64,000 bases of DNA from Pseudomonas japonica (GCF_013522925.1 NZ_JAAMQU010000001.1:62001-126000); one strand, 5' to 3'. Counted from the stretch's first letter, positions 47,882 through 62,912 are shown. The notes: a model not told the origin generated them from the letters alone. A program made the numbers and translations.

Positions 47882-49308
47882 GGCCCTATTTCCACCACGC
47901 GGCGCACCTCAGTCAGGCTGGTGAGCCCGTCGGCTACTGCCTGCAAGCCCGCTGCGGCAAGGCCTGGCGCCTGCTGTCGGGCCAGCGATTCGAGTTGTTG
48001 CTCACTCGCGCCATCATGAATGGCCAGCATGAGCGATGAATCCATTTCCACCAGCTCATGAAGGGCCATCCGCCCCCGATAACCATGGCGGCAGTGCTCG
48101 CAACCTACCGGCTCGAACCCACCGCTGGCGTGCGGCTGCTTGCAATGGACACACAACAGCCGCACCAGCCGCTGGGACTGCACCGCAGTGAGGCTGGAGG
48201 CCAGCAGATAGGCATCTACCCCCATATCGAGCAAGCGGGTTACCGCCCCTACGGCACTGTTGGTATGCAGGGTCGACAGCACAAGGTGGCCGGTAAGAGA
48301 AGCCTGAATGGCCACCTCGGCCGTTTCCCGATCCCGGATTTCGCCCACCATCACCACGTCCGGGTCTTGCCGCAGAATGGCCCGCAACCCGCGCGCGAAG
48401 GTCATGCCCGCCGCCGCATTCACGGGCGACTGGCCTATTCCAGGGAGGTGGTATTCCACCGGGTCTTCTACGGTGAGGATGTTGCGTGCCTGTTCCCGCA
48501 AACTGGCCAGGGCCGCATAAAGGCTGGTGGTTTTTCCTGAACCTGTGGGGCCGGTAACGAGGAAGATGCCATGAGGCCGCGCCAGCACCCCTCGCAGGCG
48601 TTCAAGCCCGGGCCCCGGAGGCATGATGTGTTCCAGGCTGACCGGCACGGCGTTCCTGTCGAGCAACCGCAACACCACCCGCTCGCCTTGCACGCACGGC
48701 AGCGTGGATAGGCGTATGTCGATATCGTGCCCGGCCAGGCGCAGCGCGATCCGGCCATCCTGGGGCACGCGCTTTTCAGCGATATCCAGCCCCGCCATCA
48801 CCTTGAGCCGGGACACCAGCGAAGAGGAAGCTTCACGGCGCGCCCGCAACACTTCTCGAAGGTGCCCATCCACGCGCAGGCGCACCACCACTGCGTTTTC
48901 TTCGGTGTCCAGGTGAACATCCGAGGCACGTTCCCGTACCGCCTGCGCCAGCAGCGCGTTGATGAGGCGAATGACCGGCGCTTCGGCCTCATCCTCCAGC
49001 AGGTCCAGGTTATGCGGCAGCTCTACCGCCAACTGGTTGAGGTCCTGATCGTCATTCAGGCGCTCGGCAACATGCCGCGCGTCGTGTTCATCGCCCTGGT
49101 AATGGCGGGCCAGGCGCTGCGCGAACGCGGTGTCGTCAAGCAGTTGCAGACAAGGCTCGTGACCGAGCCAGCGGCGTACCTCGGCACATACTTCCCAACC
49201 GGGCTGGCCGCGGCACACCAACACAGGCGCGGCAGCGGTCCCTTCGAGCAGAACGCCAGCGCGCGAGGCGTAGCGGAACGGCATGGGCGGTAACGACGGT
49301 TCAGTCAT
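47878..49308 (-). CDS. gspE: Type II secretion ATPase GspE
   Basis: Cytosolic hexameric ATPase that drives pseudopilus growth. From the ATG at 49308 (MTEPSLPPMPF) it is 476 residues: N1E/N2E domains to ~110, Walker A GPTGSGKTTSLYA (~247-259), Asp box, Walker B VVMVGEIRDRETA, His box SLTGHLVLSTLHTN, and a zinc-binding pair CVHCKQP...GCEHCRHG (~390-415). It overlaps gspD by 8 bp. The 19 extra in-frame codons upstream lie in gspD and are omitted. Confidence 0.95.
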   Translation of the reverse strand: MTEPSLPPMPFRYASRAGVLLEGTAAAPVLVCRGQPGWEVCAEVRRWLGHEPCLQLLDDTAFAQRLARHYQGDEHDARHVAERLNDDQDLNQLAVELPHNLDLLEDEAEAPVIRLINALLAQAVRERASDVHLDTEENAVVVRLRVDGHLREVLRARREASSSLVSRLKVMAGLDIAEKRVPQDGRIALRLAGHDIDIRLSTLPCVQGERVVLRLLDRNAVPVSLEHIMPPGPGLERLRGVLARPHGIFLVTGPTGSGKTTSLYAALASLREQARNILTVEDPVEYHLPGIGQSPVNAAAGMTFARGLRAILRQDPDVVMVGEIRDRETAEVAIQASLTGHLVLSTLHTNSAVGAVTRLLDMGVDAYLLASSLTAVQSQRLVRLLCVHCKQPHASGGFEPVGCEHCRHGYRGRMALHELVEMDSSLMLAIHDGASEQQLESLARQQAPGLAAAGLQAVADGLTSLTEVRRVVEIGP

Positions 49309-51145
49309 GTGAACCCGGCGCCCCCTCGAACAAGCCCTGCGCTTCAGGGGGCACGCGCCGGCCACGAGGGTCGTCGATCACCTCGGTTTCGGTTTGCCTC
49401 GCCCTTTGCAGTTGCCGCTCGGCCAAGGCCGATTGCGCTACGGCCTCGCGCATCACCGTCGGGCGCAGGAACACCATCAGGTTGGTCTTCACCTGAGTAT
49501 CACGCCGCCAAGTGAACAAACGGCCTACCCAAGGCAATCGCTTGAGCCCGGGCACGCCACTTTCGGTCTGGCGTACGCTGTCCTTGATCAAGCCACCCAA
49601 TACGATGATCTGGCCATCCCGCGCCAGGATGGTGCTCTTTACACTGCGCTTGTTGGTGATCAGGTCCTTGACGGCGGGGTCTGTGGTGGGCGCGACCTCC
49701 GAGTTCTCTTGTTCGATCTCCAGCCGCATGGCATCGCCGTCGTTGATATGAGGGCGGATCTTGAGCTTGATGCCTACGTCCCGGCGCTCTACCGTGGTGA
49801 AGGGGTTGTCCGAGCCACTGTTGCCAGTGGTGTAACTGCCCGTGAGGAAGGGGACGTTCTGGCCCACCAGAATCTCCGCCTCCTGGTTATCCAGGGTCAT
49901 CAGGCTAGGGGTGGACAGCAGGTTGCTGTTCACGTTGCTGGCCAACGCCGACACCAGCAACCGAAAACGATCGTTGCCTAGCCGCAGCAGGCCACCGTCA
50001 GGTAGATCCAGCTCTTCGGCAAGCGTACCGATCGGGCTGATCCCTGCCCCAGGGAAGCTGCTGGAGCCCCCAAGGTCACCGCCCTGCAGCCCCCATTGCA
50101 CGCCTAGTGCCTGGCTGGTGTCGCCACTGATCTCGACGATAGCGGCCTCGATCATTACTTGCGCACGGGGCTGATCAAGTTGGCTGACCAGTGCCTGCAT
50201 CGTCCGAATAGCCTTGGAAGGCCCTATCATCACCAAGGCGTTCTGGCTTTCGTCGGCCCGTACGGTCGCTGATTGGCCTGCGCCGGCGCGGTCCCGTGGC
50301 AAGCCCTCGAGCGGTTCCCCTGCCTGCTGGCTGAGCGGATCGAGTACTTCGGCCAGCTGTCGCGCGTCGCCATGCCGCAGGTGGATCACGGCCGCATTGC
50401 TGTCACTGCTTCGGGGAACGTCGAGGCTGAGGGCCAAGCCTTTGAGCCGCTCGCGTAACGCGGGCGGGCCCAGCAGCACCAGCGCGTGGCCAGCGGGATC
50501 GGCAATTATCCGGGGGGTTTCATCACCTTTGCGAGCGGTGGCTCGCTCCAGCAGCGTCGCGAGCTCACCGGCGTCCGCGTGCTTGAGCGGTAACACGTCA
50601 TGCCCGGCCTGCTCACCGTTGTCCAATTCCTGAGCCAGGCGCGACAGGCGCCTGGCATTAGCCGCGGTATCGGTAATGACCAGCGCATTGGCCGAAGCCG
50701 ACGGCCCCACGTAGCCGTGCGCAGAGGCCAGCGGTTTGAGCAACGCCGCCAGGTCGGCTGCTTGTGCGCTATGCAGGGCCAATACCTGCGTGACTACGCC
50801 CATGTCGGTGCGGCTGGCGGCACGCGCCTTCGCGTCGGCAGCCGGAACCACCAACAAACGGCCGTCTTCTTCCACGGCGGCCAGTCCCCGGCTTTCGAGC
50901 ACGGTATAAAACAGCTCGCGCACCTGGTTGCGGTCCAGGGCCTGATCCGAATGCACCGTAAGGCGGGCCTTGGCCCTTGGGTCCACGATCGCGGTCAATC
51001 CCAGGATGTCGGCAACTTCGGTAGCTACATCCACGACGTCGGCGTCTTCCATGGACAGCATCCAGGTATCGGCCCGTAAGGGTGCGGCAGTGCATACCAA
51101 CAACGTTGCGAGCGCGAGAGATAACAACTGTGGGGCATGTTTCAT
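49301..51145 (-). CDS. gspD: Type II secretion outer-membrane secretin GspD
   Basis: 614-residue secretin with a signal peptide (~1-25, LLSLALATLLVCTAAPLRA), the N0 domain (TWMLSMEDADVVDVATEVAD), three N1-N3 repeats (~100-330) and the secretin barrel (~340-565, with QNVPFLTGSYTTGN and GIKLKIRPHINDGD). The C-terminus (RRVPPEAQGLFEGAPGSHD) is short, so an S-domain for a pilotin is not evident. The 4-bp overlap with gspC places it in the same operon. Confidence 0.95.
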   Translation of the reverse strand: MKHAPQLLSLALATLLVCTAAPLRADTWMLSMEDADVVDVATEVADILGLTAIVDPRAKARLTVHSDQALDRNQVRELFYTVLESRGLAAVEEDGRLLVVPAADAKARAASRTDMGVVTQVLALHSAQAADLAALLKPLASAHGYVGPSASANALVITDTAANARRLSRLAQELDNGEQAGHDVLPLKHADAGELATLLERATARKGDETPRIIADPAGHALVLLGPPALRERLKGLALSLDVPRSSDSNAAVIHLRHGDARQLAEVLDPLSQQAGEPLEGLPRDRAGAGQSATVRADESQNALVMIGPSKAIRTMQALVSQLDQPRAQVMIEAAIVEISGDTSQALGVQWGLQGGDLGGSSSFPGAGISPIGTLAEELDLPDGGLLRLGNDRFRLLVSALASNVNSNLLSTPSLMTLDNQEAEILVGQNVPFLTGSYTTGNSGSDNPFTTVERRDVGIKLKIRPHINDGDAMRLEIEQENSEVAPTTDPAVKDLITNKRSVKSTILARDGQIIVLGGLIKDSVRQTESGVPGLKRLPWVGRLFTWRRDTQVKTNLMVFLRPTVMREAVAQSALAERQLQRARQTETEVIDDPRGRRVPPEAQGLFEGAPGSHD

Positions 51146-51639
51146 GAGTGTGGGCCTGCAGAGAGAGCGGAACGCAGGTAGCGCCTTGTGCCAGTGGCCG
51201 GTGGCCCATCAACCGCTTCGAAGGAAGGGCGGTTTGCAGTCGCCTGTCGTAAAGCCAGCACCACTTCCTCGCCACGCTGCCAGAGCACAGCATGGCCGGC
51301 GTTAACCCGGCGAACCTGGCTTCCATCCGGGAGCCTGTCGCCTATGCGGTACGCCTGCACCAGCCCGGCGTGCTCCACGAGGATTCGGGAATGCTCCCCT
51401 GCTACAACGCAAGCCTTGAGCTTGAGCGCCGTGCGTGCCTGTGCGAGCGGCGCACCTGAAGGCAGGCCAAACAGCCTCGCGATCACCTGAGGCGAGAGTG
51501 TCGCGGGCGCGGAAATGGGCTTGGCGGCCACCGAGGGTAACGGTGGGGTAGCCGGTAACGGCGCTTGCCAAACACGATAGACAAGCCAGCCCGCGCCCGC
51601 CGCCATCACCACCGGCAATGCCCACCACTTGTAGCGCAT
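51142..51639 (-). CDS. gspC: Type II secretion inner-membrane protein GspC
   Basis: 165-residue bitopic protein that links the platform to the secretin. Membrane helix at ~6-24 (WALPVVMAAGAGWLVYRVW), a Pro/Ala linker and an HR domain (LFGLPSGAPLAQARTALKL, RILVEHAGLVQAYRIGDRLPDG). No PDZ or coiled-coil end. The ATG at 51639 is used; a GTG at 51651 overlapping the cytochrome stop (GTGA) is an equal candidate that adds four codons. Confidence 0.88.
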   Translation of the reverse strand: MRYKWWALPVVMAAGAGWLVYRVWQAPLPATPPLPSVAAKPISAPATLSPQVIARLFGLPSGAPLAQARTALKLKACVVAGEHSRILVEHAGLVQAYRIGDRLPDGSQVRRVNAGHAVLWQRGEEVVLALRQATANRPSFEAVDGPPATGTRRYLRSALSAGPHS

Positions 51640-51647
51640 GACCGTGC

Positions 51648-52157
51648 TCACAGCATCCGGCCCAGTACTGACTTGCCTTTCACGGAATGTTTTACCACCG
51701 CCGCGATGTGCAGCCCCACCAAGGTCGCCAACACTGCGCAGCTCGCAATGTGGAGGATGTGGAAAAACCTGGTAAGTGCCGGATCCTTGATTGGCTGCGG
51801 CAAGATGAACCAGTCGAACACGACGATGGAGCGTTCCATCATGAGCACGCCGGTAAGCAGCACCACACTGATCGTCAAATAGAGAATTACATGCACCCAG
51901 CCCGCCAGACGTGTCATCAACGGCTTTGGCTGCACGCTTGGCGCAATGCGATGACGCCACGCCAGGACGCAGCGCCAGGCGAATACAGGGATAAGCAAGG
52001 TGGTCAGGGAGACGTTGATCCATCCGGCCAAGCCTTTCATTTCCGAGCTGACCGGAGCCAGCGCGACATAAAAACCGGTGAACAGTGCCCACAGAATCAC
52101 TACGGCCGAAAGCCAATGCAGCAGCTTCTGCGAACGGGAATAGGTTTTGATCGTCAC
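51648..52157 (-). CDS. Cytochrome b561 family protein
   Basis: 169-residue di-haem membrane protein with four helices (~12-30, ~45-65, ~85-105, ~135-160). Haem-ligand histidines are present in the first (LLHWLSAVVILW), third (WVHVILYLTI) and fourth (FHILHIASCAVLATLVGLHI) helices. It likely moves electrons from the quinol pool to a periplasmic acceptor. The GTG at 52157 is chosen because GAGGA lies 6 nt upstream; another GTG at 52175 is in frame but lies in a hairpin. It is 57 bp after the LPMO gene and coupled to gspC by stop/start overlap. Confidence 0.88.
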   Translation of the reverse strand: MTIKTYSRSQKLLHWLSAVVILWALFTGFYVALAPVSSEMKGLAGWINVSLTTLLIPVFAWRCVLAWRHRIAPSVQPKPLMTRLAGWVHVILYLTISVVLLTGVLMMERSIVVFDWFILPQPIKDPALTRFFHILHIASCAVLATLVGLHIAAVVKHSVKGKSVLGRML

Positions 52158-52170
52158 GGATGTGTCCTCG

Positions 52171-52197
52171 ACCACCCCGGCAGCGCGCCGGGGTGGT
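52171..52197 (-). terminator. Strong hairpin between the LPMO gene and the cytochrome gene
   Basis: An 11-bp stem, accaccccggc/gccggggtggt (52171-52181 with 52187-52197), lies 18 nt past the LPMO stop. There is no U-run, so it may slow or reduce readthrough, or protect the 3' end of the LPMO mRNA, rather than stop transcription fully. It ends just before the ribosome site of the cytochrome gene. Confidence 0.55.
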
Positions 52198-52214
52198 ATT
52201 GCCAGGGGTCGCTG

Positions 52215-53669
52215 TCAGCGAGCGATCCAGGCGTCTTCCCAATGGCTGCCGGTGCCCGGCTCATACTGGGTAGCGTTCGGGTTAAAGATGTTGCACCACC
52301 CTTCTGCAGGGAATGGCTTGCACTCGTACACGCGCTCGTCGCTGGGCTGAAGTACACGGGTACCGGCCTTGTAGGTGCCAAGCCCGCTCGGGAACACCTG
52401 GTCGTAATCCGCAGCACCGTCGCCGGTAAGCTCCACAGGCTCGCTCACTTGCAGGTTGGCGCGGCCATCTTCGGTGCTACCGATCACATTCAGGGTGTAA
52501 GCCCCTGGCATGCCACGCACATCCAGGCTGATCACACTGTCGCCGGGTTCAACCGCTTGGCGAATGGTGCCGGCTGCCTTGTGATTGGCGTCATACAGGC
52601 CGGCCTCGATGTTCAGGCGGCGGTTGGTGCTTACCGTAAGGCCCAACTCAGCCTGGCCTTTGACCAGCTCGTAGTTCGGCTGCAGGTTTTGCAACGAGAG
52701 CCGCGCTTCGGTATCTGGCTTGAGGTCGAATGCCATCTGGTAATTGGTTACGCCGGACTCTGCCTTGGCGTAGATGCTGTTGGCACCTCGAACGGGCTCG
52801 ATGTCACCGTCACCATTGCGAGCGCCAGCGCGGATCAGCGCCTGGGTTGCATTGATTTTCGTGGCGAGGTCGAATGCCCAGTTGGCCGGCTGGCCCTGCT
52901 CGGCCGATTCGATGTCCAGCGTTACGCTGTGTTCAGCGCTTTCAGTGCCGCTGCGAAAAGCCCGAGCGGTAACCTTGTCGCCTGGCAACAGCACCTGGAC
53001 GGCAGGAATGTTGGCAACGCCTTGCCAGCCGTCGACGGGGGCCGGTCCGGCTTCGGCGGTAATGTCCACATCGGCTACGTTATAGAACGAATTGTCGGTG
53101 TTACCGACGGTCCAGATCCCATAGATGACGTGGTAGCCGGAGCGGTCTGCAGGCAGAACGCAGGGGTGCTTCTTCAAAAGCGGGCCGCCGCTGCCAGCAG
53201 GGCCGTCGATAGGAACTTCGTTGCCTGTGTCAAAGCTGCAGAACGGTTCCGCATCGAGCGCTGCGCGAGTCAATGGCTCGTTCGGGTTCCAGCCTTGGCG
53301 GGTAATGTAGTACTCGAACTTTGTAGCCGGGTGTGCGGCCAGAAACTGCCAGTCAAATGTGATATCGCGCTTGGCAAGCTCGGTCTTGCTCCAACGGCCT
53401 GCGGATTGAACGTCCAGCGCGGCGCCCAGCGACTTGCCACCACTGGCAAGCTGGCCATCGGCAGGCCCGACGGCCGGGAAACCTTTGTCCGTTTCGCCGA
53501 CACTCTGCGGTTCGTATCGGGCCGGCCCGCAGTCGGCGTTGATACCCTGCTGGCACAGCGCAGCGCGAGAGGGTGGATAAGACAAGTAGCCGTGCGCCAT
53601 TGCTTGCCCAGCCACCAGGCCGGTACATACGGCCATGGCCAGGTGAGTAGGCCTGAAAAATCCTTTCAT
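52215..53669 (-). CDS. gbpA: GbpA-type chitin-binding lytic polysaccharide monooxygenase
   Basis: Secreted copper enzyme that cuts crystalline chitin oxidatively. The 484-residue precursor has a signal peptide of 25 residues ending AMA, so the mature protein begins HGYLSYPPSR with His26 as the copper-brace N-terminus. The second ligand is His113 (FLAAHPATKFEYY) and FYNVADVDI supplies the axial aromatic. The AA10 domain ends near 215, GbpA-type domains follow (~220-415), and a short C-terminal chitin-binding module rich in aromatics (GWCNIFNPNATQYEPGTG, SHWEDAW) closes it. It is related to P. aeruginosa CbpD, a T2SS substrate. The downstream T2SS genes suggest the same route here. Confidence 0.9.
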   Translation of the reverse strand: MKGFFRPTHLAMAVCTGLVAGQAMAHGYLSYPPSRAALCQQGINADCGPARYEPQSVGETDKGFPAVGPADGQLASGGKSLGAALDVQSAGRWSKTELAKRDITFDWQFLAAHPATKFEYYITRQGWNPNEPLTRAALDAEPFCSFDTGNEVPIDGPAGSGGPLLKKHPCVLPADRSGYHVIYGIWTVGNTDNSFYNVADVDITAEAGPAPVDGWQGVANIPAVQVLLPGDKVTARAFRSGTESAEHSVTLDIESAEQGQPANWAFDLATKINATQALIRAGARNGDGDIEPVRGANSIYAKAESGVTNYQMAFDLKPDTEARLSLQNLQPNYELVKGQAELGLTVSTNRRLNIEAGLYDANHKAAGTIRQAVEPGDSVISLDVRGMPGAYTLNVIGSTEDGRANLQVSEPVELTGDGAADYDQVFPSGLGTYKAGTRVLQPSDERVYECKPFPAEGWCNIFNPNATQYEPGTGSHWEDAWIAR

Positions 53670-53804
53670 GGAAAAAGTCCTCGGAAGTCACGTTGCTCCA
53701 AGCGGACGGTTCCGCCAGAGGACGCGCAATCTAAGCCTTGGCGCGCCGGACTTCTCTAGGACTTTTTCTGAAATACAGGGCTTGCGGCCAAAACCGCCAG
53801 CCGC

Positions 53805-54869
53805 TTAGCCGTGATAGGCCGCCGACAGTTCGTGCACCGCTTCGATGAATGCACCGGCGTGGGCAGGATCGACTTCCGGGGTGATGCCATGCCCCAGGTT
53901 GAACACGTGCCCGCTGCCATGGCCATAGCTGGCCAGGATGCGCGCAACCTCTGCACGGATCGCCGCAGGCTTGGCGTAGAGCACGCTGGGGTCCATGTTC
54001 CCCTGAAGCGCTACCTTGTTGCCTACCCGCTGGCGGGCCTCGCCGATGTCGCACGTCCAGTCCAGCCCCAGCGCATCGGCGCCGGCGTCCGCAATGGATT
54101 CAAGCCACAGGCCACCGTTTTTGGTGAACAGGATGACCGGCACCTTGCGGCCCTCGTGTTCACGAATCAGCCCGCTGACGATCTGCTTCATGTAGGCCAG
54201 CGAGAAGGTCTGGTACGCCGCGGACGACAGGTTGCCGCCCCAGGTATCGAAGATTTGCACGGCCTGCGCGCCGGCGAGAATCTGGCCATTCAGGTAGGCG
54301 GTAACCGACTGCGCCAGCTTGCCCAGCAGGGCGTGCATGGCTTCTGGCTGGTCGTACAGCATGGCCTTGGTTTTACGGAAGTCCTTGGAAGAGCCGCCTT
54401 CGACCATGTAGGTCGCAAGGGTCCAGGGGCTTCCCGAGAAGCCAATGAGCGGCACCCGGCCGTTGAGTTCACGACGGATCGTGCTCACCGCGTCCATCAC
54501 ATAACCCAGGTCTTTTTGCGGATCGGGAATTGGCAGGGCTTCGATATCGGCGACCGTATCGATCACCTTGCGAAAACGCGGCCCTTCGCCCGTTTCGAAA
54601 TACAGCCCCTGCCCCATGGCATCCGGAATGGTAAGGATGTCCGAGAACAGAATGGCCGCGTCCAGCGGGTAACGTTCCAGCGGCTGAAGGGTGACTTCGC
54701 AGGCGAACGCAGGGTTCATGCACAGGCTCATGAAGTCGCCGGCCTTGGCGCGGCTGGCACGGTATTCCGGCAGGTAGCGGCCAGCCTGGCGCATCATCCA
54801 CACCGGGGTAACGTCTACCGGTTGCTTGAGCAGGGCGCGCAGGAATCGGTCGTTCTTCAAGGCAGTCAT
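53805..54869 (-). CDS. hemE: Uroporphyrinogen decarboxylase
   Basis: Converts uroporphyrinogen III to coproporphyrinogen III in haem synthesis; cofactor-free cytosolic enzyme. The 354-residue protein has the N-terminal signature [16 protein letters not shown] (~20-35) and the second signature [16 protein letters not shown] (~141-156). It keeps its pseudomonad place next to gltD; the LPMO/T2SS run lies downstream where other genomes have different genes. Confidence 0.98.
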   Translation of the reverse strand: MTALKNDRFLRALLKQPVDVTPVWMMRQAGRYLPEYRASRAKAGDFMSLCMNPAFACEVTLQPLERYPLDAAILFSDILTIPDAMGQGLYFETGEGPRFRKVIDTVADIEALPIPDPQKDLGYVMDAVSTIRRELNGRVPLIGFSGSPWTLATYMVEGGSSKDFRKTKAMLYDQPEAMHALLGKLAQSVTAYLNGQILAGAQAVQIFDTWGGNLSSAAYQTFSLAYMKQIVSGLIREHEGRKVPVILFTKNGGLWLESIADAGADALGLDWTCDIGEARQRVGNKVALQGNMDPSVLYAKPAAIRAEVARILASYGHGSGHVFNLGHGITPEVDPAHAGAFIEAVHELSAAYHG

Positions 54870-54916
54870 GAGGGCATCCGCAAAAAAAGTGCGGGCATTT
54901 TCTCAGACACCACGGC

Positions 54917-54945
54917 AAAAGGCACGGCGTTGCACCGTGCCTTTT
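54917..54945. terminator. Terminator between gltD and hemE
   Basis: Stem aaaaggcacgg/ccgtgcctttt (54917-54927 with 54935-54945), 7-nt loop. The A and T ends make it usable in both directions. In the minus direction it closes the gltBD operon 21 nt past the gltD stop. Confidence 0.85.
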
Positions 54946-54965
54946 ATCAATCGCCTCGATAGCGC

Positions 54966-60949
<5,984 letters not shown>

Positions 60950-61228
60950 AGACACTTTCTCACCAGGCTTGCCTCTCTTGGAAGCAAATGCTCTTTAATT
61001 CAACCACTTACCATCCACGCCGAACGAACGCCAGCTTTGCGGGGGCAAAAGGGCAGTCATTGTACACAGCAGGGCCGTGTGCCACAAATTTGATGTCGAA
61101 CCAATGTATTTACATGTCGCAAAAGCGAACGAATTTGGCTGCCTTTATGATGTAGCGAGGCTGCCTGAGTCAATGAATTATTGGCGCGCGGTGGGGGCTT
61201 GTGGCCTGCGGGCACTTTGGGAGGGCAC
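60950..61228. other. gltB upstream region
   Basis: Part of the 361-bp space between the SPOR gene and gltB. It holds the candidate gltBD promoter (61059-61087) and a ~100-nt leader, and no open frame I would support. No ligand-binding RNA fold is recognised. Confidence 0.6.
61059..61087 (-). promoter_or_regulatory. Candidate sigma-70 promoter of gltBD
   Basis: On the minus strand TTGTGG (61087-61082), a 17-nt spacer and TACAAT (61064-61059). The -10 matches consensus at 5 of 6 positions, the -35 at 3 of 6. Transcription would begin about 100 nt before the gltB ATG. Confidence 0.45.
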
Positions 61229-61258
61229 AAAAGCCCGCGGCGTGATACGCAGCGGGCT
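61229..61258 (-). terminator. Terminator after the SPOR-domain gene
   Basis: Stem agcccgc/gcgggct (61232-61238 with 61252-61258), with a further gcg/cgc pair inside, followed in the minus direction by UUUU (complement of 61229-61232). It lies 53 nt past the stop of the SPOR-domain gene and separates it from gltB. Confidence 0.8.
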
Positions 61259-61310
61259 ATGCGGTGACTCGGGGGACGTCAGGCGGTGGCGAGGATACGC
61301 CACCGGGCCA

Positions 61311-62912
61311 TCAGTGGGCTGAGGCGAGCTCTTGTTGGACGCTTGCGACAGTTCTAGGCCATGGTTTACCAGCCTGGACCTTCGCTGGCAAGTTCTTGAT
61401 GGCGGCAACCGCTGCGGCACGGTTTGCAAAGCTACCGTAAGTGACTACGTATAGAGGTTTGCCCTGCAGCGTTTTCTTGAAGTAGCGGTACTCGCCGCCC
61501 TGCTCGCGCACATAGGACTGCGCCGCGCTCTCCGAGCTGGTGCCGAAGATTTGCACCACATAGCTGCCCGGGGATTGAGCGGTATACCAGCTGGAGCCCG
61601 ACGCCTTGGCGGTAGGTTTGTCCGCTGGTTTTTCAACGGGCTTGACCGGCGCGGGTTTGGCCATGGCCAATTGCTGCGCAGGCGCAGGCGCTGGCTTGGT
61701 CGCGGGGGCCGGCTTGCTGGTGGCGATCGGCTCAACCGGCTGCGGCGCCGGAGTGGAAGGCACCGGAACTGGCGTAGTCGCAGGGCCGGCCGGTACACCC
61801 ACAGGTGGTGCGCTGGTGGTGACCATCGGCGGTTGGCTGCTTGCGCTACCGTCGACGGTAGGCGCGCCGTCGTCATCCTCGGCGCCCGCAGCGGAAGCCA
61901 GGGGTTCACGCATGACAGGCTGGCCGTTGAGGGGCAACGGCTTGGAATTACCGGCGAACTCGATGGCGGGATTACCGTCCTGGTTCGGTTGGGCGCCCCC
62001 AGGCTGCCCCTCGCCCAAGGGGAGTTGCGCTTGCTCGCCCGCCGGAGCTGGCGCCTTGTTGTGGCCCGACAGCAGGCCAGCGGCAGCGACAATGATCACT
62101 ACCACGGCAGAGAGGGCCAACAGGTATTTCTTAGGCATTTTAAGTCCTATGGATGGTCGCTTACCCGCGGAGCGACTGGCGATCATTGCCTCGATCATCG
62201 AGTCCCGCGCAACCTGGTTGATAGGCCCAGGCCAGCCGCCGGATGACTCGTGGATGTCCGCGATCTGCTCGTTGCTGAACAATGCGATACCTTTGCCGGC
62301 GCCTTCCAGGCGCTGCGCCAGATATTCGCGTGTTTCTTCAAGTGTGTAGGGCTGCAGCTCGATGATGTGATAGCGCTCGGGCCCGCTTTCCTGTTGTTCC
62401 AGCAGCGATACCAGTGAAGGCTCACCGAAGAGGAACACATGCGGCCGCCCTTCGGGCACGCCGCCTGCCAGTTCCAGCAGGGCTTCGAGCCCCGATTCGT
62501 CAAGTTGTTCCGCATCGTCCACCAGCAGGTACACTTCCTGCCCGGTGAGCCCGAGCTGAACCACCCGGTGCAGAAGGGCATCGATACCAGCCTCGGCGCA
62601 GCCCACGCCTTGGGCAATCTGGCCCAGCACGCCGGCCGCATCGCCGGCGCCCCGTGCGGACACCACCACGCTTACCACCGATTGCTTGTTGGTGCTGGCT
62701 ACCAGGGCCTGGCGCAGCAAGGTCTTGCCACTGCCATGGGGCCCCGTAACCACGAGCATCAATTGGCTGTAACGCGCAAGGTGATGCAGTTGGCCCAGTA
62801 CCGGCTTGCGCTGGGCAGGGAAGAACTTGAATCCCGGCACCCGAGCAGCGAAGGGATCGTGTTCCAGTTGATAGTGGCCGAGGAAGGCCTCATCGGCATG
62901 CAAACTTGTCAT
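61311..62912 (-). CDS. AAA ATPase with membrane anchor and SPOR domain (DamX-like)
   Basis: 533-residue protein in the usual place downstream of aroB (PA5037-like). An N-terminal AAA domain with Walker A GPHGSGKTLLRQAL (~56-69) and Walker B VYLLVDDAEQL; one membrane helix at ~264-286 (YLLALSAVVVIIVAAAGLL); a ~165-residue Pro/Ala/Thr-rich periplasmic linker; and a C-terminal SPOR domain (~450-530, YVVQIFGTSSESAAQSYV, YFKKTLQGKPLYVVTYGSF) that binds denuded septal peptidoglycan. E. coli DamX has the same membrane and SPOR plan, so a cell-division role is likely. It follows aroB by 10 bp. Confidence 0.9.
   Translation of the reverse strand: MTSLHADEAFLGHYQLEHDPFAARVPGFKFFPAQRKPVLGQLHHLARYSQLMLVVTGPHGSGKTLLRQALVASTNKQSVVSVVVSARGAGDAAGVLGQIAQGVGCAEAGIDALLHRVVQLGLTGQEVYLLVDDAEQLDESGLEALLELAGGVPEGRPHVFLFGEPSLVSLLEQQESGPERYHIIELQPYTLEETREYLAQRLEGAGKGIALFSNEQIADIHESSGGWPGPINQVARDSMIEAMIASRSAGKRPSIGLKMPKKYLLALSAVVVIIVAAAGLLSGHNKAPAPAGEQAQLPLGEGQPGGAQPNQDGNPAIEFAGNSKPLPLNGQPVMREPLASAAGAEDDDGAPTVDGSASSQPPMVTTSAPPVGVPAGPATTPVPVPSTPAPQPVEPIATSKPAPATKPAPAPAQQLAMAKPAPVKPVEKPADKPTAKASGSSWYTAQSPGSYVVQIFGTSSESAAQSYVREQGGEYRYFKKTLQGKPLYVVTYGSFANRAAAVAAIKNLPAKVQAGKPWPRTVASVQQELASAH

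Noticed and set aside
51687..53759. 690-codon plus-strand frame opposite the LPMO and cytochrome genes
   Set aside because: It crosses two real minus-strand genes and their spacer; no domain or ribosome site.
53752..53804. Terminator after hemE (ggctggcgg / ccgcaagcc)
   Set aside because: The stem has a mismatch and no U-run; not convincing.
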